From Saccopteryx bilineata (lineage: Eukaryota > Chordata > Mammalia > Chiroptera > Emballonuridae): a stretch of 64,000 bases of DNA. Each line of letters opens with the position of its first letter. Position 1 is the stretch's first letter. Both the position numbers and the translations under genes were made by a program. The notes below the pieces were generated by a model. It was not told where the DNA came from. It made no database searches and saw only the letters and a list, made by a program, of their open reading frames with translations. The DNA is taken from contig NC_089495.1 in assembly GCF_036850765.1 (NCBI RefSeq), forward strand, positions 119,249,033 to 119,313,032, read 5' to 3'. Below are positions 12,057-22,945 of this stretch, in pieces.

Positions 12057-12740
12057 TTTCATTCTTTTCAATGTCTCTGTCCAGTTTTCCCAGCACCATT
12101 TATTGAAAAGACTGGCTTTTCCTCATTATATGTTTTTGCCTTCTTTGCTATAGATAAATTGACCCATATATGCTTGGGTTTGTTTCTGTGCTTTATATTC
12201 TATTGCATCGATCCATGTGTCTGTTTTTGTGCCAGTACTATACTGTTTTGATTACTATAGCTTTGCAGTATAGTTTACTCAACCATGAAAAACAATGAAA
12301 TCTTGTTGTTTATGATAACATAAATGGACTTAGAGGATATTATGTTAAGTGAAATGTCAGACAATGAAAGAAATACTGTAGGATTACATATATATGTAGA
12401 ATATAAAAACCAAAACAAATGAACAAACAAAACAAAATGGAAATAGCCTCATAGATACAGGAAACAATCTGGTGGTTACCAGACTGGGGAGGGTTTAATG
12501 GGTGGGCAAAATAGGTGAAAGGGAGTAAGAGGTACAAACTTCCAGATATAAAATAAGTACATCATGGATATATAATATACAGCATAAGAAATATAGTCAA
12601 TAATATTGTAATAACTTTGTAAAGTGACAGATGATAACTAGGTTTAATGTGTTGATCATTTCTTAATGCATGTACATATTGAATCATTCAGATGTACACC
12701 TAAAACTAATGTCTATTATATGCTAATTTAAAAAAAAACA

Positions 12741-14027
12741 GTAGGCATATAGAGATTAAATCTGTGAGTTATTTTTATTTCTACATAAAGTTTAGAAACA
12801 AAGGTAGTCTCAAGATCAATCTTTTTCTCTCAAATTCTTATTTGGTAAAAATTTATTTCTGTCATTATTTGCTTATTTTTTAAAAACCTTTTATATAGTC
12901 ATAATTATAGCAGATATCTGTATTTTAAATACATAATACTGCTAATTCATGTTTCTTTTTGTAATCATAAACCCTTGTCACACTAGAACATGACTTTAAA
13001 AAAGATATTAATTGCTGATTTTCCATTGAAATTATTTCTAATATTTAAGCTTCATAATATCTTCCCTACAGGACCTCATTGACATCAACATAGGCTCCTT
13101 GTGATTCTTGCTTCTGTCAGTCATTATTGAGATTACAGTGTTACATTTTATATTCTGTCTTGATTACTCCCAGATTCCTCAAAACTTTATCCATATTTTT
13201 AACTTTTTCCATTACAATGAGTTTTAGGAAAACATAATTTTAAGAACTTTCCCAGATGCTCCTGGGCCAACACCATTTCTCCTGAAAATTGCTTTAGAGG
13301 TTTCTTCTAAGCTTCTGTAAAAATAACTTGCTACTGTTTTTTACAGTTCAAAACCAATGATCTTACAGTTTCCTAATTAGTACTTCCTTGCTTTGATGCA
13401 GCAACTAGAAAAACATTTGAAGGTGAAAAAAAATGTCATGCATTTTTTATCTCTTCTTCTTTAATTATATAAGAAAAAAAAGTATTAGAATGTGATGCTT
13501 ATGCCCAAATAATGTTTCTTTTAAGTTTCTATTTTTTATTATTAAAATTAGAATAATAAATACGGTAAGTTTTCCTTAGTAGATTCATACTGTCAGATTC
13601 TCTCTCAGAGGAGAATCAAATAAAAAAATCCAAACTTCAAAAGATTACTTTAATAAGGTATAAAAAATTTCTAATAATTGTACTGGAAAATGAATTTTCT
13701 ATGAGCTGTTCTGCTCTGGAAATTATGACTATTTCTCAAATCCAAGATTAATATCTTTATATTTTGTATGGATGATTAAGTCAAATTTATTTTGAACTGA
13801 TAATATGAAATTGTATATAAGCATAACAAGAAATTTTAAAATAATTACAATGATATTTGTTTTAATCACTTGGGAAATAAATCTGCATCTAAATAAAAAT
13901 AAATGATGCTTACATCATTTATTAGTTTACCTTTCTTTATCCCTAGATGGTTAAATTATTTTTGAAGGAATGAAATGAGCTAAATGGCAAATTTAAGTGA
14001 AAATATTAAATAAAAATTGTTCTCTAC
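12741..14027. other. Unique AT-rich sequence, no gene seen
   Basis: No ORF of note and no repeat that I can name. Confidence 0.5.
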
Positions 14028-14378
14028 CCTGGCCAGTTGGCTAAGTGGTAGAGCATTGGCCCAGCATGTGGAAGTTCTAGGTTTAATTCCCAATCAGGGC
14101 ACACAGGAGAAGTGACCATCTGCTTCTCCACCTCTCCCTCCTTCTCTTCTCCTCCCATAGCCATAGCTCCAATGAGCAAGTTGGCCCCAGACACTGAGAA
14201 TGTCTCTATGGCCTTGCTTCAGGCACTAAAATAGCTCAGTTGCTGAGCAACAGAGCAGCAGCACTAAGATAGGCAGAACATCAGCCCCAGATGGGAATAG
14301 CTAGGTGAATCTTGGGCACATGTGGGGCATCTGTCTCTCCACCACCCTAGCTCTTACTTGACCAAAAAAAAAAAACCC
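14028..14378 (+). mobile_element. Diverged long tRNA-derived bat SINE
   Basis: The head is CCTGGCCAGTTGGCTAAGTG and the B-box region GGTTTAATTCCC. The body matches 11633-12042 and 52255-52648 but has many substitutions. It ends in an A-run at 14363-14375. No clear TSD is visible. It lies directly left of the full-length L1. Confidence 0.7.
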
Positions 14379-14456
14379 CACTTTTCTCCATATTTGATAT
14401 TGTAACATGTTACCCAATAACATTCTCTTGACCTTTTTTTTTTTTTTTTTTTTTTT

Positions 14457-14703
14457 AATTATCAATTTTAATTTTATTTTTTAATGGGGTGACATCAATA
14501 AATCAGGATACATATATTCAAAGATAACAAGTCCAGGTTATCTTGTCGTTCAATTATGTTGCATACCCACCACCCAAAGTCAGATTGTCCTCTGTCACCT
14601 TCTATCTTGTTTTCTTTGTGCCCCTCCCACCCCCTATCCCTCTCCCATTCCCCCCTCCCCCCCGTAACCACCACACTCTTATCAATGTCTCTTAGTTTCA
14701 CTA
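14457..14703 (-). other. L1 3' UTR
   Basis: This is the sequence between the ORF2 stop and the poly(A) tail. On the minus strand it carries a G-rich tract (rc of 'cccctcccaccccctatccctctcccattcccccctcccccc', 14620-14662), the guanine-rich 3' UTR block seen in most mammalian L1s. Near-identical sequence follows ORF2 in the second copy (54190-54480), and an older version is at 23028-23280. Confidence 0.8.
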
Positions 14704-17700
14704 TTATGTCCCACCTACGTATGGAATAATACAGTTCCTGTTTTTTTCTGATTTACTTATTTCGCTTCGTATCATGTTATCAAGATCCCACCATTTTGCT
14801 GTAAATGTTCCGATGTCATCATTTCTTATGGCTGAGTAGTATTCCATAGTGTATATGTGCCACATCTTCTTTATCCAGTCATCTATTGATGGGCTTTTTG
14901 GTTGTTTCCATGTCCTGGCCACTGTGAACAATGCTGCAATAAACATGGGGCTGCATGTGTCTTTACGTATCAATGTTTCTGAGTTTTGGGGATATATACC
15001 CAGTAGAGGGATTGCTGGGCCATAAGGTAGTTCTATTTTCAGTTTTTTGAGGAACCACCATACTTTCTTCCATAATGGTTGTACTACTTTACATTCCCAC
15101 CAACAGTGGATGAGGGTTCCTTTTTCTCCACAGCCTCTCCAACATTTGCTATTACCTGACTTGCTAATAACAGCTAATCGAACAGGTGTGAGGTGGTATC
15201 TCATTGCCGTTTTGATTTGCATTTCTCTAATAGCTAAAGAAGATGAGCATCTTTTCATATATCTGTTGGCCATTTGTATTTCTTCCTGTGAGAAGTGTCT
15301 ATTCATATCCTCTTCCCATTTTTTTATTGGATTGTTTGTTTGTTTGTTGTTGAGTTTTATGAGTTCTTTGTATATTTTGGATATTAGGTCCTTATCTGAG
15401 CTGTTGTTTGAAAATATCATTTCCCATTTAGTTGGCTTTCTGTTTATTTTGTTATCAGTTTCCCTTGCTGAGCAAAAACTTCTTAGTCTGATGTAGTCCC
15501 ATTCATTAATTTTTGCCTTCACTTCTCTTGCCTGTGGAGTCAAATTCATAAAATGCTCTTTAAAACCCAGGTCCATGAGTTGAGTACCTATGTCTTCTTC
15601 TATGTACTTAATTGTTTCAGGTCTTATGTTTAGATCTTTGATCCATTTTGAGTTAATTTTTGTACAGGGGGAGAGACTGTAGTCCAGTTTCATTTTTTTG
15701 CATGTGGCTTTCCAGTTTTCCCAGCACCATTTATTGAAGAGGCTTTCTTTTCTCCATTGTGTGTTGTTGGCCCCTTTATCAAAAATTATTTGACTATATA
15801 TATGTGGTTTTATTTCTGGACTTTCTATTCTGTTCCATTGGTCTGAGTGTCTATTTTTCTGCCAATACCATGCTGTTTTGATTGTCGTGGCCCTATAATA
15901 GAGTTTGAAGTCAGGTATTGTTATGCCCCCAGCTTCATTCTTTTTCTTTAGGATTGCTTTGGCTATTCGGGGTTTTTTATAGTTCCATATAAATCTGATG
16001 ATTTTTTGCTCTATTTCTTTAAAAAATGTCATTGGAATTTTGATGGGAATTGCATTAAATTTGTATATTGCTTTGGGTAATATAGCCATCTTGATTATAT
16101 TTATTCTTCCTAGCCAAGAACAAGGTATATTCTTCCATCTCATTATATCTTTTTCGATTTCCCTTAACAATGGTTTATAGTTTTCATTATATAAGTCCTT
16201 TACATTCTTTGTTATGTTTATTCCTAAGTATTTTATTTTTTTTGTTGCAATCGTGAAGGGGATTATTCTTTTGAGTTCCTTCTCAGTTGTTTCATTGTTG
16301 GCATATAGAAAGGCTATTGACTTCTGTATGTTAATTTTGTATCCTGCGACCTTACTGTATTGGCTTATTGTTTCTAGTAGTCTTTTTGTGGATTCTTTGG
16401 GGTTTTCGATGTATAGGATCATATCATCTGCAAAAAGTGATACCTTTACTTCTTCTTTTCCGATATGGATGCCTTTTATTTCTTTGTCTTGTCTGATTGC
16501 TCTGGCTAGAACCTCTAGTACCACATTAAATAAGAGTGGAGAGAGTGGACAACCCTGTCTTGTTCCTGATTTAAGGGGGAAAGCCTTCAGTTTAGTGCCA
16601 TTTAATATGATGTTAGCTGATGGTTTATCATATATGGCCTTTATCATGTTGAGATATTTTCCTTCTATACCCATTTTGTTGAGAGTCTTAAACATAAAAT
16701 TGTGTTGTATTTTATCGAAAGCCTTTTCTGCATCTATTGATAAGATCATGTGGTTTTTGTTCTTTGTTTTGTTGATATGGTGTATTACCTTAACCGTTTT
16801 ACGTATGTTGAACCATCCTTGAGATTCTGGGATGAATCCCACTTGATCATGATGTATTATTTTTTTAATATGTTGTTGTATTCGATTTGCTAGTATTTTG
16901 TTTAGTATTTTAGCATCTGTATTCATTAGAGATATTGGTCTGTAGTTTTCTTTTTTTGTGCCATCCTTGCCTGGTTTTGGTATGAGGGTTATGTTGGCCT
17001 CATAAAATGTGTTTGGAAGTATTGCTTCTTCTTCAATTTTTTGGAAGACTTTGAGTAGAATAGGAACCAAGTCTTCTTTGAATGTTTGATAAAATTCGCT
17101 GGTATAGCCGTCAGGACCTGGACTTTTATTTTTGGGGAGGTTTTTAATGGTTTTTTCTATTTCTTCTCTACTGATAGGTCTGTTTAGGCTTTCTGCTTCT
17201 TCTTGACTCAGTCTAGGAAGGTTGTATTGTTCTAGGAATTTATCCATTTCTTCTAGGTTGTTGAATTTAGTGGCATAAAGTTTTTCATAGTATTCTACAA
17301 TAATTCTTTGTATATCTACGGTGTCCGTGGTGATTTCTCCTCTTTCATTTTGGATTTTGTTTATATGAGTTCTTTCTCTTTTATCCTTGGTAAGTCTTGC
17401 CAAGGGTTTGTCAATTTTGTTGATCTTTTCAAAGAACCAGCTCCTTGTTCTATTAATTTTTTGTATAGTTTTTCTGTTCTCTAATTCATTTATTTCTGCT
17501 CTGATTTTTATTATCTCCTTTCTTCGGCTGGTTTTGGGTTGTCTTTGTTCTTCTTTTTCTAGTTCCTTAAGGTGTGAAGTTAAGTGGTTCACTTGGGCTC
17601 TCTCTTGTTTGTTCATATATGCCTGAAGCGATATGAACTTCCCTCTTATCACTGCTTTTGCTGCATCCCATAGATTCTGATATGTAGTATTGTCATTTTC

Positions 17701-18531
17701 ATTAGTCTGTATATATCTTTTGATCTCTGCACTTATTTCTTCTTTGACCCATTCATTTTTTAAAAGTATGTTGTTTAGTTTCCACATTTTTGTGGGATTT
17801 TTTTCCTCTTTTTTGCAGTTGAATTCTAGTTTCAAGGCTTTATGATCAGAAAATATGCTTGGTACAACTTCAATTTTTCTGAATTTGCTGATGTTGTTTT
17901 TGTGGCCCAACATATGGTCAATTCTTGAGAATGATCCATGTACACTGGAGAAAAATGTATACTCAGTCACTTTGGGATGAAATGTCCTGTAGATGTCTAT
18001 CATATCCAGGTGCTCTAGTGTTTTGTTTAAGGCCACTATGTCTTTGTTGATTCTCTGTTTGGATGACCGATCTAGAGCCGTCAGCGGTGTATTGAGGTCT
18101 CCAAGTATGATTGTATTTTTGTCAGTTTTTGTTTTAAGGTCAATAAGTAGCTGTCTTATATATTTTGGTGCTCCTTGGTTTTGTGCATATATATTAAGAA
18201 TTGTTATGTCTTCTTGATTCAGTGTCCCCTTAGCCATTATGAAATGGCCATTTTTGTCTCTAAGTACTTTTCCTGTCTTGTAGTCAGCATTATCCGATAT
18301 GAGTATTGCTACACCTGCTTTTTTTTGGATGTTATTTGCTTGGAGTATTGTTTTCCAGCCTTTCACTTTGAATTTGTTTTTATCCTTGTTACTTAGATGA
18401 GTTTCCTGTAGGCAGCATACAGTTGGATTTTCTTTTTTAATCCATTCTGCTACTCTGTGCCTTTTTATTGGTGAGTTTAATCCATTTACATTTAGTGTAA
18501 TTATTGATACTTGTGAGTTCCCTATTGCCAT
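14704..18531 (-). CDS. ORF2: L1 ORF2p: endonuclease / reverse transcriptase
   Basis: The protein nicks target DNA and reverse-transcribes L1 (and SINE) RNA at the nick. The frame is 1275 codons, the same length as human ORF2p, and begins with ATG. The N-terminal APE-like endonuclease shows the catalytic set at the expected places: N14 (TLNVNGL), E43 (CLQETH), an ILGDLN motif near 145, RIDHMLGH near 205 and SDH near 228-230. The Z/RT domain has FADDMILY around residue 700 and the upstream [14 protein letters not shown] block. The C-terminal cysteine-rich segment [18 protein letters not shown] is intact near 1130. No stop or frameshift interrupts it. The start overlaps the stop of a small upstream frame (ATGGCAATAG). 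Long plus-strand open frames inside are antisense shadows. Activity is inferred and not shown. Confidence 0.95.
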   Translation of the reverse strand: MAIGNSQVSIITLNVNGLNSPIKRHRVAEWIKKENPTVCCLQETHLSNKDKNKFKVKGWKTILQANNIQKKAGVAILISDNADYKTGKVLRDKNGHFIMAKGTLNQEDITILNIYAQNQGAPKYIRQLLIDLKTKTDKNTIILGDLNTPLTALDRSSKQRINKDIVALNKTLEHLDMIDIYRTFHPKVTEYTFFSSVHGSFSRIDHMLGHKNNISKFRKIEVVPSIFSDHKALKLEFNCKKEEKNPTKMWKLNNILLKNEWVKEEISAEIKRYIQTNENDNTTYQNLWDAAKAVIRGKFISLQAYMNKQERAQVNHLTSHLKELEKEEQRQPKTSRRKEIIKIRAEINELENRKTIQKINRTRSWFFEKINKIDKPLARLTKDKRERTHINKIQNERGEITTDTVDIQRIIVEYYEKLYATKFNNLEEMDKFLEQYNLPRLSQEEAESLNRPISREEIEKTIKNLPKNKSPGPDGYTSEFYQTFKEDLVPILLKVFQKIEEEAILPNTFYEANITLIPKPGKDGTKKENYRPISLMNTDAKILNKILANRIQQHIKKIIHHDQVGFIPESQGWFNIRKTVKVIHHINKTKNKNHMILSIDAEKAFDKIQHNFMFKTLNKMGIEGKYLNMIKAIYDKPSANIILNGTKLKAFPLKSGTRQGCPLSPLLFNVVLEVLARAIRQDKEIKGIHIGKEEVKVSLFADDMILYIENPKESTKRLLETISQYSKVAGYKINIQKSIAFLYANNETTEKELKRIIPFTIATKKIKYLGINITKNVKDLYNENYKPLLREIEKDIMRWKNIPCSWLGRINIIKMAILPKAIYKFNAIPIKIPMTFFKEIEQKIIRFIWNYKKPRIAKAILKKKNEAGGITIPDFKLYYRATTIKTAWYWQKNRHSDQWNRIESPEIKPHIYSQIIFDKGANNTQWRKESLFNKWCWENWKATCKKMKLDYSLSPCTKINSKWIKDLNIRPETIKYIEEDIGTQLMDLGFKEHFMNLTPQAREVKAKINEWDYIRLRSFCSARETDNKINRKPTKWEMIFSNNSSDKDLISKIYKELIKLNNKQTNNPIKKWEEDMNRHFSQEEIQMANRYMKRCSSSLAIREMQIKTAMRYHLTPVRLAVISKSGNSKCWRGCGEKGTLIHCWWECKVVQPLWKKVWWFLKKLKIELPYGPAIPLLGIYPQNSETLIRKDTCSPMFIAALFTVARTWKQPKSPSIDDWIKKMWHIYTMEYYSAIRNDDIGTFTAKWWDLDNMIRSEISKSEKNRNCIIPYVGGT

Positions 18532-18761
18532 TTTATATCTTGCTTTCTGTTAGTTTTGTGTCTTGTTTGATCCTTCTCTTTCGTTTTTCTATCTTTTGTT
18601 TTTATTTGGTTGTATTCCATACATCTTTCCTCTGTTGCTATCTTTTTTATCTCATGTGCTTCTGTGGTGGTTTTTTCAATGGTGGTTACCTTTGAGTAAT
18701 GAAAAGGGTCCCTACCCTGTTCATTGTAGCGAACTATTTTGTGAGTACTTTTGCACTCCAT
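18522..18761 (-). CDS. Small basic ORF between L1 ORF1 and ORF2
   Basis: A 79-codon ATG-initiated frame fills most of the 326-bp spacer. It is rich in Lys, Thr, Glu and Arg, and its TAG stop lies inside the start of ORF2 (ATGGCAATAG), so the two frames overlap by 10 bases. In the second L1 copy the same frame (start at 58689, reaching 58521 where a SINE interrupts, then 58306-58240) has no stop and no frame-changing indel, although ORF1 and ORF2 of that copy are broken. It matches no protein I know. It could help ribosomes reach ORF2 by termination-reinitiation, or it could be an open frame by chance, since the sense strand is A-rich and poor in stops other than TAA. Confidence 0.35.
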   Translation of the reverse strand: MECKSTHKIVRYNEQGRDPFHYSKVTTIEKTTTEAHEIKKIATEERCMEYNQIKTKDRKTKEKDQTRHKTNRKQDIKWQ

Positions 18762-18857
18762 CGTCCTTTGCTACTGTTAATCTCCGTCTTCTCCCCCTCT
18801 TTCTTTTTGTTGTTGTCACAGTTTAAATTTAGTTTTATTGTGTTCTTCTTGGAGCTT

Positions 18858-19853
18858 TCACTTGTGGCTCTGTTTTTTTTTGTTCTTTGTATCTGATTGG
18901 AGAACCCCCTTTAGTAATTCCTGGAGTGGGGGTTTTCTGATGATAAATTCCCTCATCTTTTCTGTATCTGTGAATGTTTTTATTTCTCCTTCGTATTTGA
19001 AGGATAGCTTTGATGGGTATAGTATTCGTGGCTGAAAGTTCCTCTCTTTCAGGACTTTAAATATTGGGGTCCACTCTCTTCTAGCTTGTAGAGTTTCTGC
19101 TGAGAAATCTGATGATAATCTAATGGGCCTTCCTTTATATGTTGTATTCTTCTTTTCCCTGCCTGCCTTGAGAATTTTTTCTTTGCTGTTGGTTTGTGTC
19201 AATTTCATTATGATATGCCTTGGAGTAGGTTTGTTGGGGTTAAGAAAACTTGGAGTTCTGTTTGCTTCTTGAACTTGAGGCTTTAGTTCTTTCCACAGGC
19301 TTGGGAAGTTCTCATCAATTATTTGTTTAAGTATGTTCTCCATTCCATTTTCTCTCTCTTCTCCCTCTGATATACCTATTATTCTTATGTTATTCTTTTT
19401 GATGGAGTCAGATAATTCTTGTAGGGCTATCTCATTTTTTTTAATTTTTGAGTCTCTTTCTTCTTCTCTCTGTTGTGCCTCAAGTTGCTTGTCTTCTATT
19501 TCACTAATCCTCTCTTCTATCTGACCTGTTCTATTAGCTAAGCTTGTTACTTCGTTTTTCAGCTCGTGAATTGAGTTTTTCATCTCTGTTTGATTTGTTT
19601 TTATAGTTTCAATTTCCTTGGACATATATTCTTTGTGTTCATGGAGTTGTTTTCTGATTTCCCTATACTGCCTTTCTGTGTTTTCTTGTATATCTCGGAG
19701 GATTTTTAGGATTTCTATCTTGAATTCTCTGTCATTTAGCTCCAAGGTTTCCAATATATTAAATTTTTTCTCCATAGATTTTTCCTCATCTAGCTGTGTT
19801 ACCTCTCTTTCTTTTGTATCCATGATATTCGATTTTCTCTTCCTTAATGGCAT
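18858..19853 (-). CDS. ORF1: L1 ORF1p: RNA-binding nucleic-acid chaperone
   Basis: The protein forms trimers that coat L1 RNA and are needed for retrotransposition. The 331-codon frame starts at ATG with a basic tail (MPLRKRKSN). It continues as a long heptad-patterned coiled coil (about residues 40-155), then an RRM beginning at NIRIIGISEGEERENG (~160). The C-terminal domain carries the conserved RPIRLSSDFSAETLQARREW block and FQPRILYPSKLSF. Length is close to the ~338 aa of human ORF1p. No stop or frameshift is present. ORF2 starts 326 bp downstream. The poly(A)-rich codon run near residue 140 and the CGA codon in 'FQPR' are the sites that mutated in the second copy. Confidence 0.93.
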   Translation of the reverse strand: MPLRKRKSNIMDTKEREVTQLDEEKSMEKKFNILETLELNDREFKIEILKILRDIQENTERQYREIRKQLHEHKEYMSKEIETIKTNQTEMKNSIHELKNEVTSLANRTGQIEERISEIEDKQLEAQQREEERDSKIKKNEIALQELSDSIKKNNIRIIGISEGEERENGMENILKQIIDENFPSLWKELKPQVQEANRTPSFLNPNKPTPRHIIMKLTQTNSKEKILKAGREKKNTTYKGRPIRLSSDFSAETLQARREWTPIFKVLKERNFQPRILYPSKLSFKYEGEIKTFTDTEKMREFIIRKPPLQELLKGVLQSDTKNKKKQSHK

Positions 19854-22289
19854 CTGAGGGTGGTTTTGTTGATAGTATTAGTGAGATTTAATAAAGAATA
19901 AAAAGTTAAAAAAAATAAAAAAATAACAAATCGAAAAGTTGTTTTTTTTTAAAAAAAATTAATAATGAAATAAAGAAAAATAAAATAAAATAAAAATTTT
20001 TAAAAAAGGAAATTATTCCCCCCCTCTTTTTTTCCTCTCCTCTCCTCTCCCCTCTTTCTTGAGAAAATCTTGTGGTGGACTGTGAGTTATAACAAACAAT
20101 GCCTGTGATGGAGGGCCTGAATTGGGGAAAAGTAATAAAGGGGCAAAAAAGAGAGAAAGAAAAAAAAAAAAAAAAAAAAAAAGGAAAAAAAATAAAAGAA
20201 AAAAGAAAAAAAAAAAGAGCGTATGGACCCACAAAAAGCAAATAAGGAAAAAATTTGGGTCAAGAATAAAATGATTTGCTTTTAGGTGTTGGTTTTCTAA
20301 GAGTTATGATGAGAGGAATAAGAGGAAAATGGAAAAATGGGACAAATTAAAAACTTACTATTGTATTTAGTGGAACAAGAACTAGATAATATGGAGAGCC
20401 AGGGATGGGAGCACTGCTAGTGAGTTAAAAAGGTGAAGTAAAAAACCCCCAAAATGCCACAAACATAGGTTTGAGTCCCAGATAAGATAATTTGTTTGTT
20501 ATTGAGGTTTGAATGAGAGGAGATGTAAAGGAGAAAGGAAGAAACTAATATAGAGGGAGAAAAGAAAGAGAGAGAGAGAAAAAAAGAGGGAACCACTAAA
20601 AGAAGAAAAAAGAAAGGTTAGAGAGAGAGTTAAGGGTTTTGGAGTGCAACCCTCATAGAGAGAAAGGAAGAGAAGAGAAATGATAATGGGAGATGTAACA
20701 CTTATGGGTAGTGTAGTTCAAGGAGAGAAGAGAGTAAGACCGGTAGAGAGTTAATCGGCCAAATTGGAGGAGGAAAAAAAAGTCTCAAGAATGAAGATAA
20801 GAGAAACAAACGAACAAATATAATAAAATGGGATAGGTTATAAAGTCTGCAGATTATTCTTGATTTTGAGAGGTTATCTTCTTGCTTTTTCTTTTCTCTC
20901 CCTCTTCCTGGTCGGTGACTCTGTACCCCGGGTTCTGCCCCTTTGGCACGCTCAAGTAGAGGTTTGCAGTTGATAAGTCTCTATGGCAATGTCATGTATT
21001 GTGCTTTATTCTTGTTGGGAGTCGAGGCTCATTAGCATTTATAGGCTCCGACAGTGAGAGAGTCCGTGTTCCTGGAGCCTTTCTCCTAGTCTTTCCTTCC
21101 TCAATTAGTAGCCTGATAGTCCAGGTATGGGGTTGCTGCTGCCTCTGCCTGGATAGTAAGAGGCTCAAATTGCTGGCAACTCCCCACTCTATTTCCACTC
21201 AGCACAGGGCTCTGGGTAAGGCTCAGTCAGTCAGAGCTGCTAGCATAATCAGGCGGGCTTTCCGCCCACTCGAAGACCTCTGGCTCTGCCACTCTATCCG
21301 GTAACACAAGCGGGCGCCCACTTCCGGGGCGCTTGGAGGAAACTCTCACTCACTGTCTGCAACCAGGATATCCGGCCAGCAGTCTCACGCTCTGAGTGAA
21401 ACCCCCAACCGCAGGGAAAAGTTGCAGCGTTGGAATTGAGTCTCGCTCCGTCCCCGTGTGCGGCTTTTGCAAGGCGCTGGGGCGGCCCGAGATTCCGCTT
21501 TGGCCCACACAAAGGCCCCTGACTCTGCCCCTCTCTGCGATAACACGGGCGCGCACTGCCGAGGCACTCGGAGGAATCGCTCACTCCTTATCTGCGCGCG
21601 CAAACCAGGATATGAGGCCGGCCGTGGTTCCCTCTGAGTGAAACAGCCTCCAGCACGGAAAATCTCCACCGTTGGGATTAGTTCTCACTCCCTCCCGTGC
21701 GTGGCTTTCCCAGGGCGCTGGGGCTGCCCAGAGACTCTGCCCTCAGCCCACAGAAAGACCTCTGACCCTGCCTCTCCGTGGGGCAACACGGGCACCCACT
21801 TCCGCGGCTTAGGAAGAAATCTCTCTTCCACTAACTGCGCACCGACCAGGAGACCGGGTAAAATGGCCGCTCCGCTTGTCTTTCTTTGGGTTTGGCGCGA
21901 GTGTTAGCTTGTATTGCCCGGGTTGCCACAGGATCAGATTTTCCTCGGCTTGGATCTCTGAGCCACAGCCTGGTTCGGCCGTTTTTGCTGCGGGGGCCTG
22001 GATCTATTCACCCCCTTTGCCCGCCTCAGTTTCTATATTCACAGTTACCAGAGAAAGCCGCCCTGTTTAGGTTAGTGAGGAAGGCGGAGCATTTCTTACT
22101 CCCTATTTCCTTCGGGGTTTGGTTATATATTTAGCCAATTTTTCACTCAATCATACCTTTGGGTGTATTGCGAAGAATCTGGAAGCTCCAAGTATAGGTT
22201 TTTCTGTTTCTGGTTGAAGATCTTGTTGAGTTTTGGGGGAGATTTATCGGTATCGCTTCCTACTCCGCCATTACTCTGACGTCATCCTC
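19854..22289 (-). promoter_or_regulatory. L1 5' UTR and internal promoter
   Basis: This is 2.4 kb upstream of ORF1. The proximal half (19900-20900) is purine-rich with A-runs and simple tracts. The distal half (20900-22289) is GC-richer and CpG-rich. The 5' end, read on the minus strand, is ATGACGTCAGAGTAATGGCG: a perfect CRE palindrome TGACGTCA at 22277-22284 and a YY1-like core (GCCAT on the plus strand, 22267-22271) near the start. Human L1 likewise has a YY1 site at its 5' end. Tandem monomers lie in the middle. Promoter activity is inferred from position. Confidence 0.75.
21272..21870 (-). repeat. Tandem ~240-bp monomers in the L1 5' UTR (about 2.5 copies)
   Basis: Three copies of a block starting 'aagacctctg…ctctgcc' on the plus strand begin at 21272, 21511 and 21754, so the period is 239 and 243 bp. 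Each continues with a 'taacac.(a/g)gcgggc(g/a)cccactt' block, 'ggaggaaactctcactcact', 'ccaggatat…ggcc', 'ctctgagtgaaac' and 'ggcgctgggg'. The third is partial. Copies differ by perhaps 20-25%. This resembles the monomeric promoters of rodent L1s in plan, not in sequence. Confidence 0.75.
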
Positions 22290-22304
22290 TCTCTTGACCT
22301 TTTT

Positions 22305-22945
22305 ATCTGCTCTAGTTTTTCAATAGCACTCATTATATTATAAAACATGATATAATTTATTTAGCAGTATAAAGATAAGAATGTTATAGTTATAATGTCC
22401 TCAAATAAATATATTTGTCTCTTATTGTTGAATGATACATTTCAAGCACCTTTCAGTTAACAAAATCAATATGAGATGACTAAATTAATGAATAAGAGCT
22501 GCTGAAAGCCAAGCATTATTATAAGCATTAGAAAAAGTATAATGAATATAGTAGACAAACTCTTTCCTCAACAGACATCTTAGGAACTTAGATCAACAAG
22601 TTCTAGATCTCAAAAACAAAAGAAATGTTCTTATTTTTTAACAGTTATAAAAAAAATGGAATGATGAACAGTTACTGGTCATTTGAGTGGTTGTGTTATT
22701 TTTAAAATTAAAAAAAGACTCACCAAAGAGGTGATCCTTAAGTTGATCTTTAAATGATAATAAAAAAAAAAAGCCTTGCAAAGAATTTTTTGAATAGAAA
22801 TCACAGAAAGTGTGAAGGCCTTGAAGAAAGGTAAGAACAGGGTGTGGAAAAACATGTTGGAGAGGTAAAATGGGGCATCAAAGAAGACCTGTGAGTAAGC
22901 AGAAACCAGAACGATAATAATCAGGTCAGGAGTAGGTGGTGAGAA
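22305..22945. other. Unique AT-rich sequence, no gene seen
   Basis: Lies between the full-length L1 and the provirus. No repeat or gene could be recognised. Confidence 0.45.

Larger units (their letters stand above)
10110..12740. mobile_element. Old L1 with twin-priming inversion, itself host to four later insertions
   Basis: The 3' part lies on the plus strand at ~12268-12740. It runs from 'actcaaccatgaaaaacaatg' through the typical 3' UTR (GTGGTTACCAGACTGGGGAG, 'agtcaataatattgtaataac') to an A-run. The 5' part, ORF2 from about the thumb to just before that point, lies inverted on the minus strand at ~10110-12267. The two parts are almost continuous in L1 coordinates, which is the signature of twin priming. 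Insertions inside it are a Ves SINE (10263-10432), a hAT element (10789-11149), a tRNA SINE on the minus strand (11400-11569) and a longer SINE on the plus strand (11633-12042). ORF2 is no longer open. The outer edges are approximate. Confidence 0.75.
14424..22304 (-). mobile_element. Full-length L1 (LINE-1) with both ORFs open
   Basis: The element runs on the minus strand from its 5' end at 22289 to a poly(A) tail (T-run 14434-14456). TCTCTTGACCTTTTT is duplicated at 14424-14438 and 22290-22304. Order on the minus strand: 5' UTR with tandem monomers (22289-19854), ORF1 (331 codons), a 326-bp spacer, ORF2 (1275 codons) and a ~250-bp 3' UTR. Total length is ~7.86 kb. An exact 15-bp TSD, a pure A-tail and two unbroken ORFs together indicate a young and possibly retrotransposition-competent copy. 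The copy at 54149-61944 is a decayed relative in the same orientation. Confidence 0.95.

Noticed and set aside
15047..18396. Many plus-strand open frames of 60-200 codons across the L1
   Set aside because: They are antisense shadows of ORF2. Their hydrophobic, Leu/Phe-rich composition is what the reverse complement of A-rich coding sequence gives.
20999..21304. Plus-strand open frame antisense in the L1 5' UTR, with a longer relative at 60899-61300, as a possible ORF0
   Set aside because: Both are similar over ~80 codons, but they begin at TTG and contain no ATG. The nearest ATG (20994) is in another frame and stops after 13 codons. Similarity simply reflects the two L1 copies being related.
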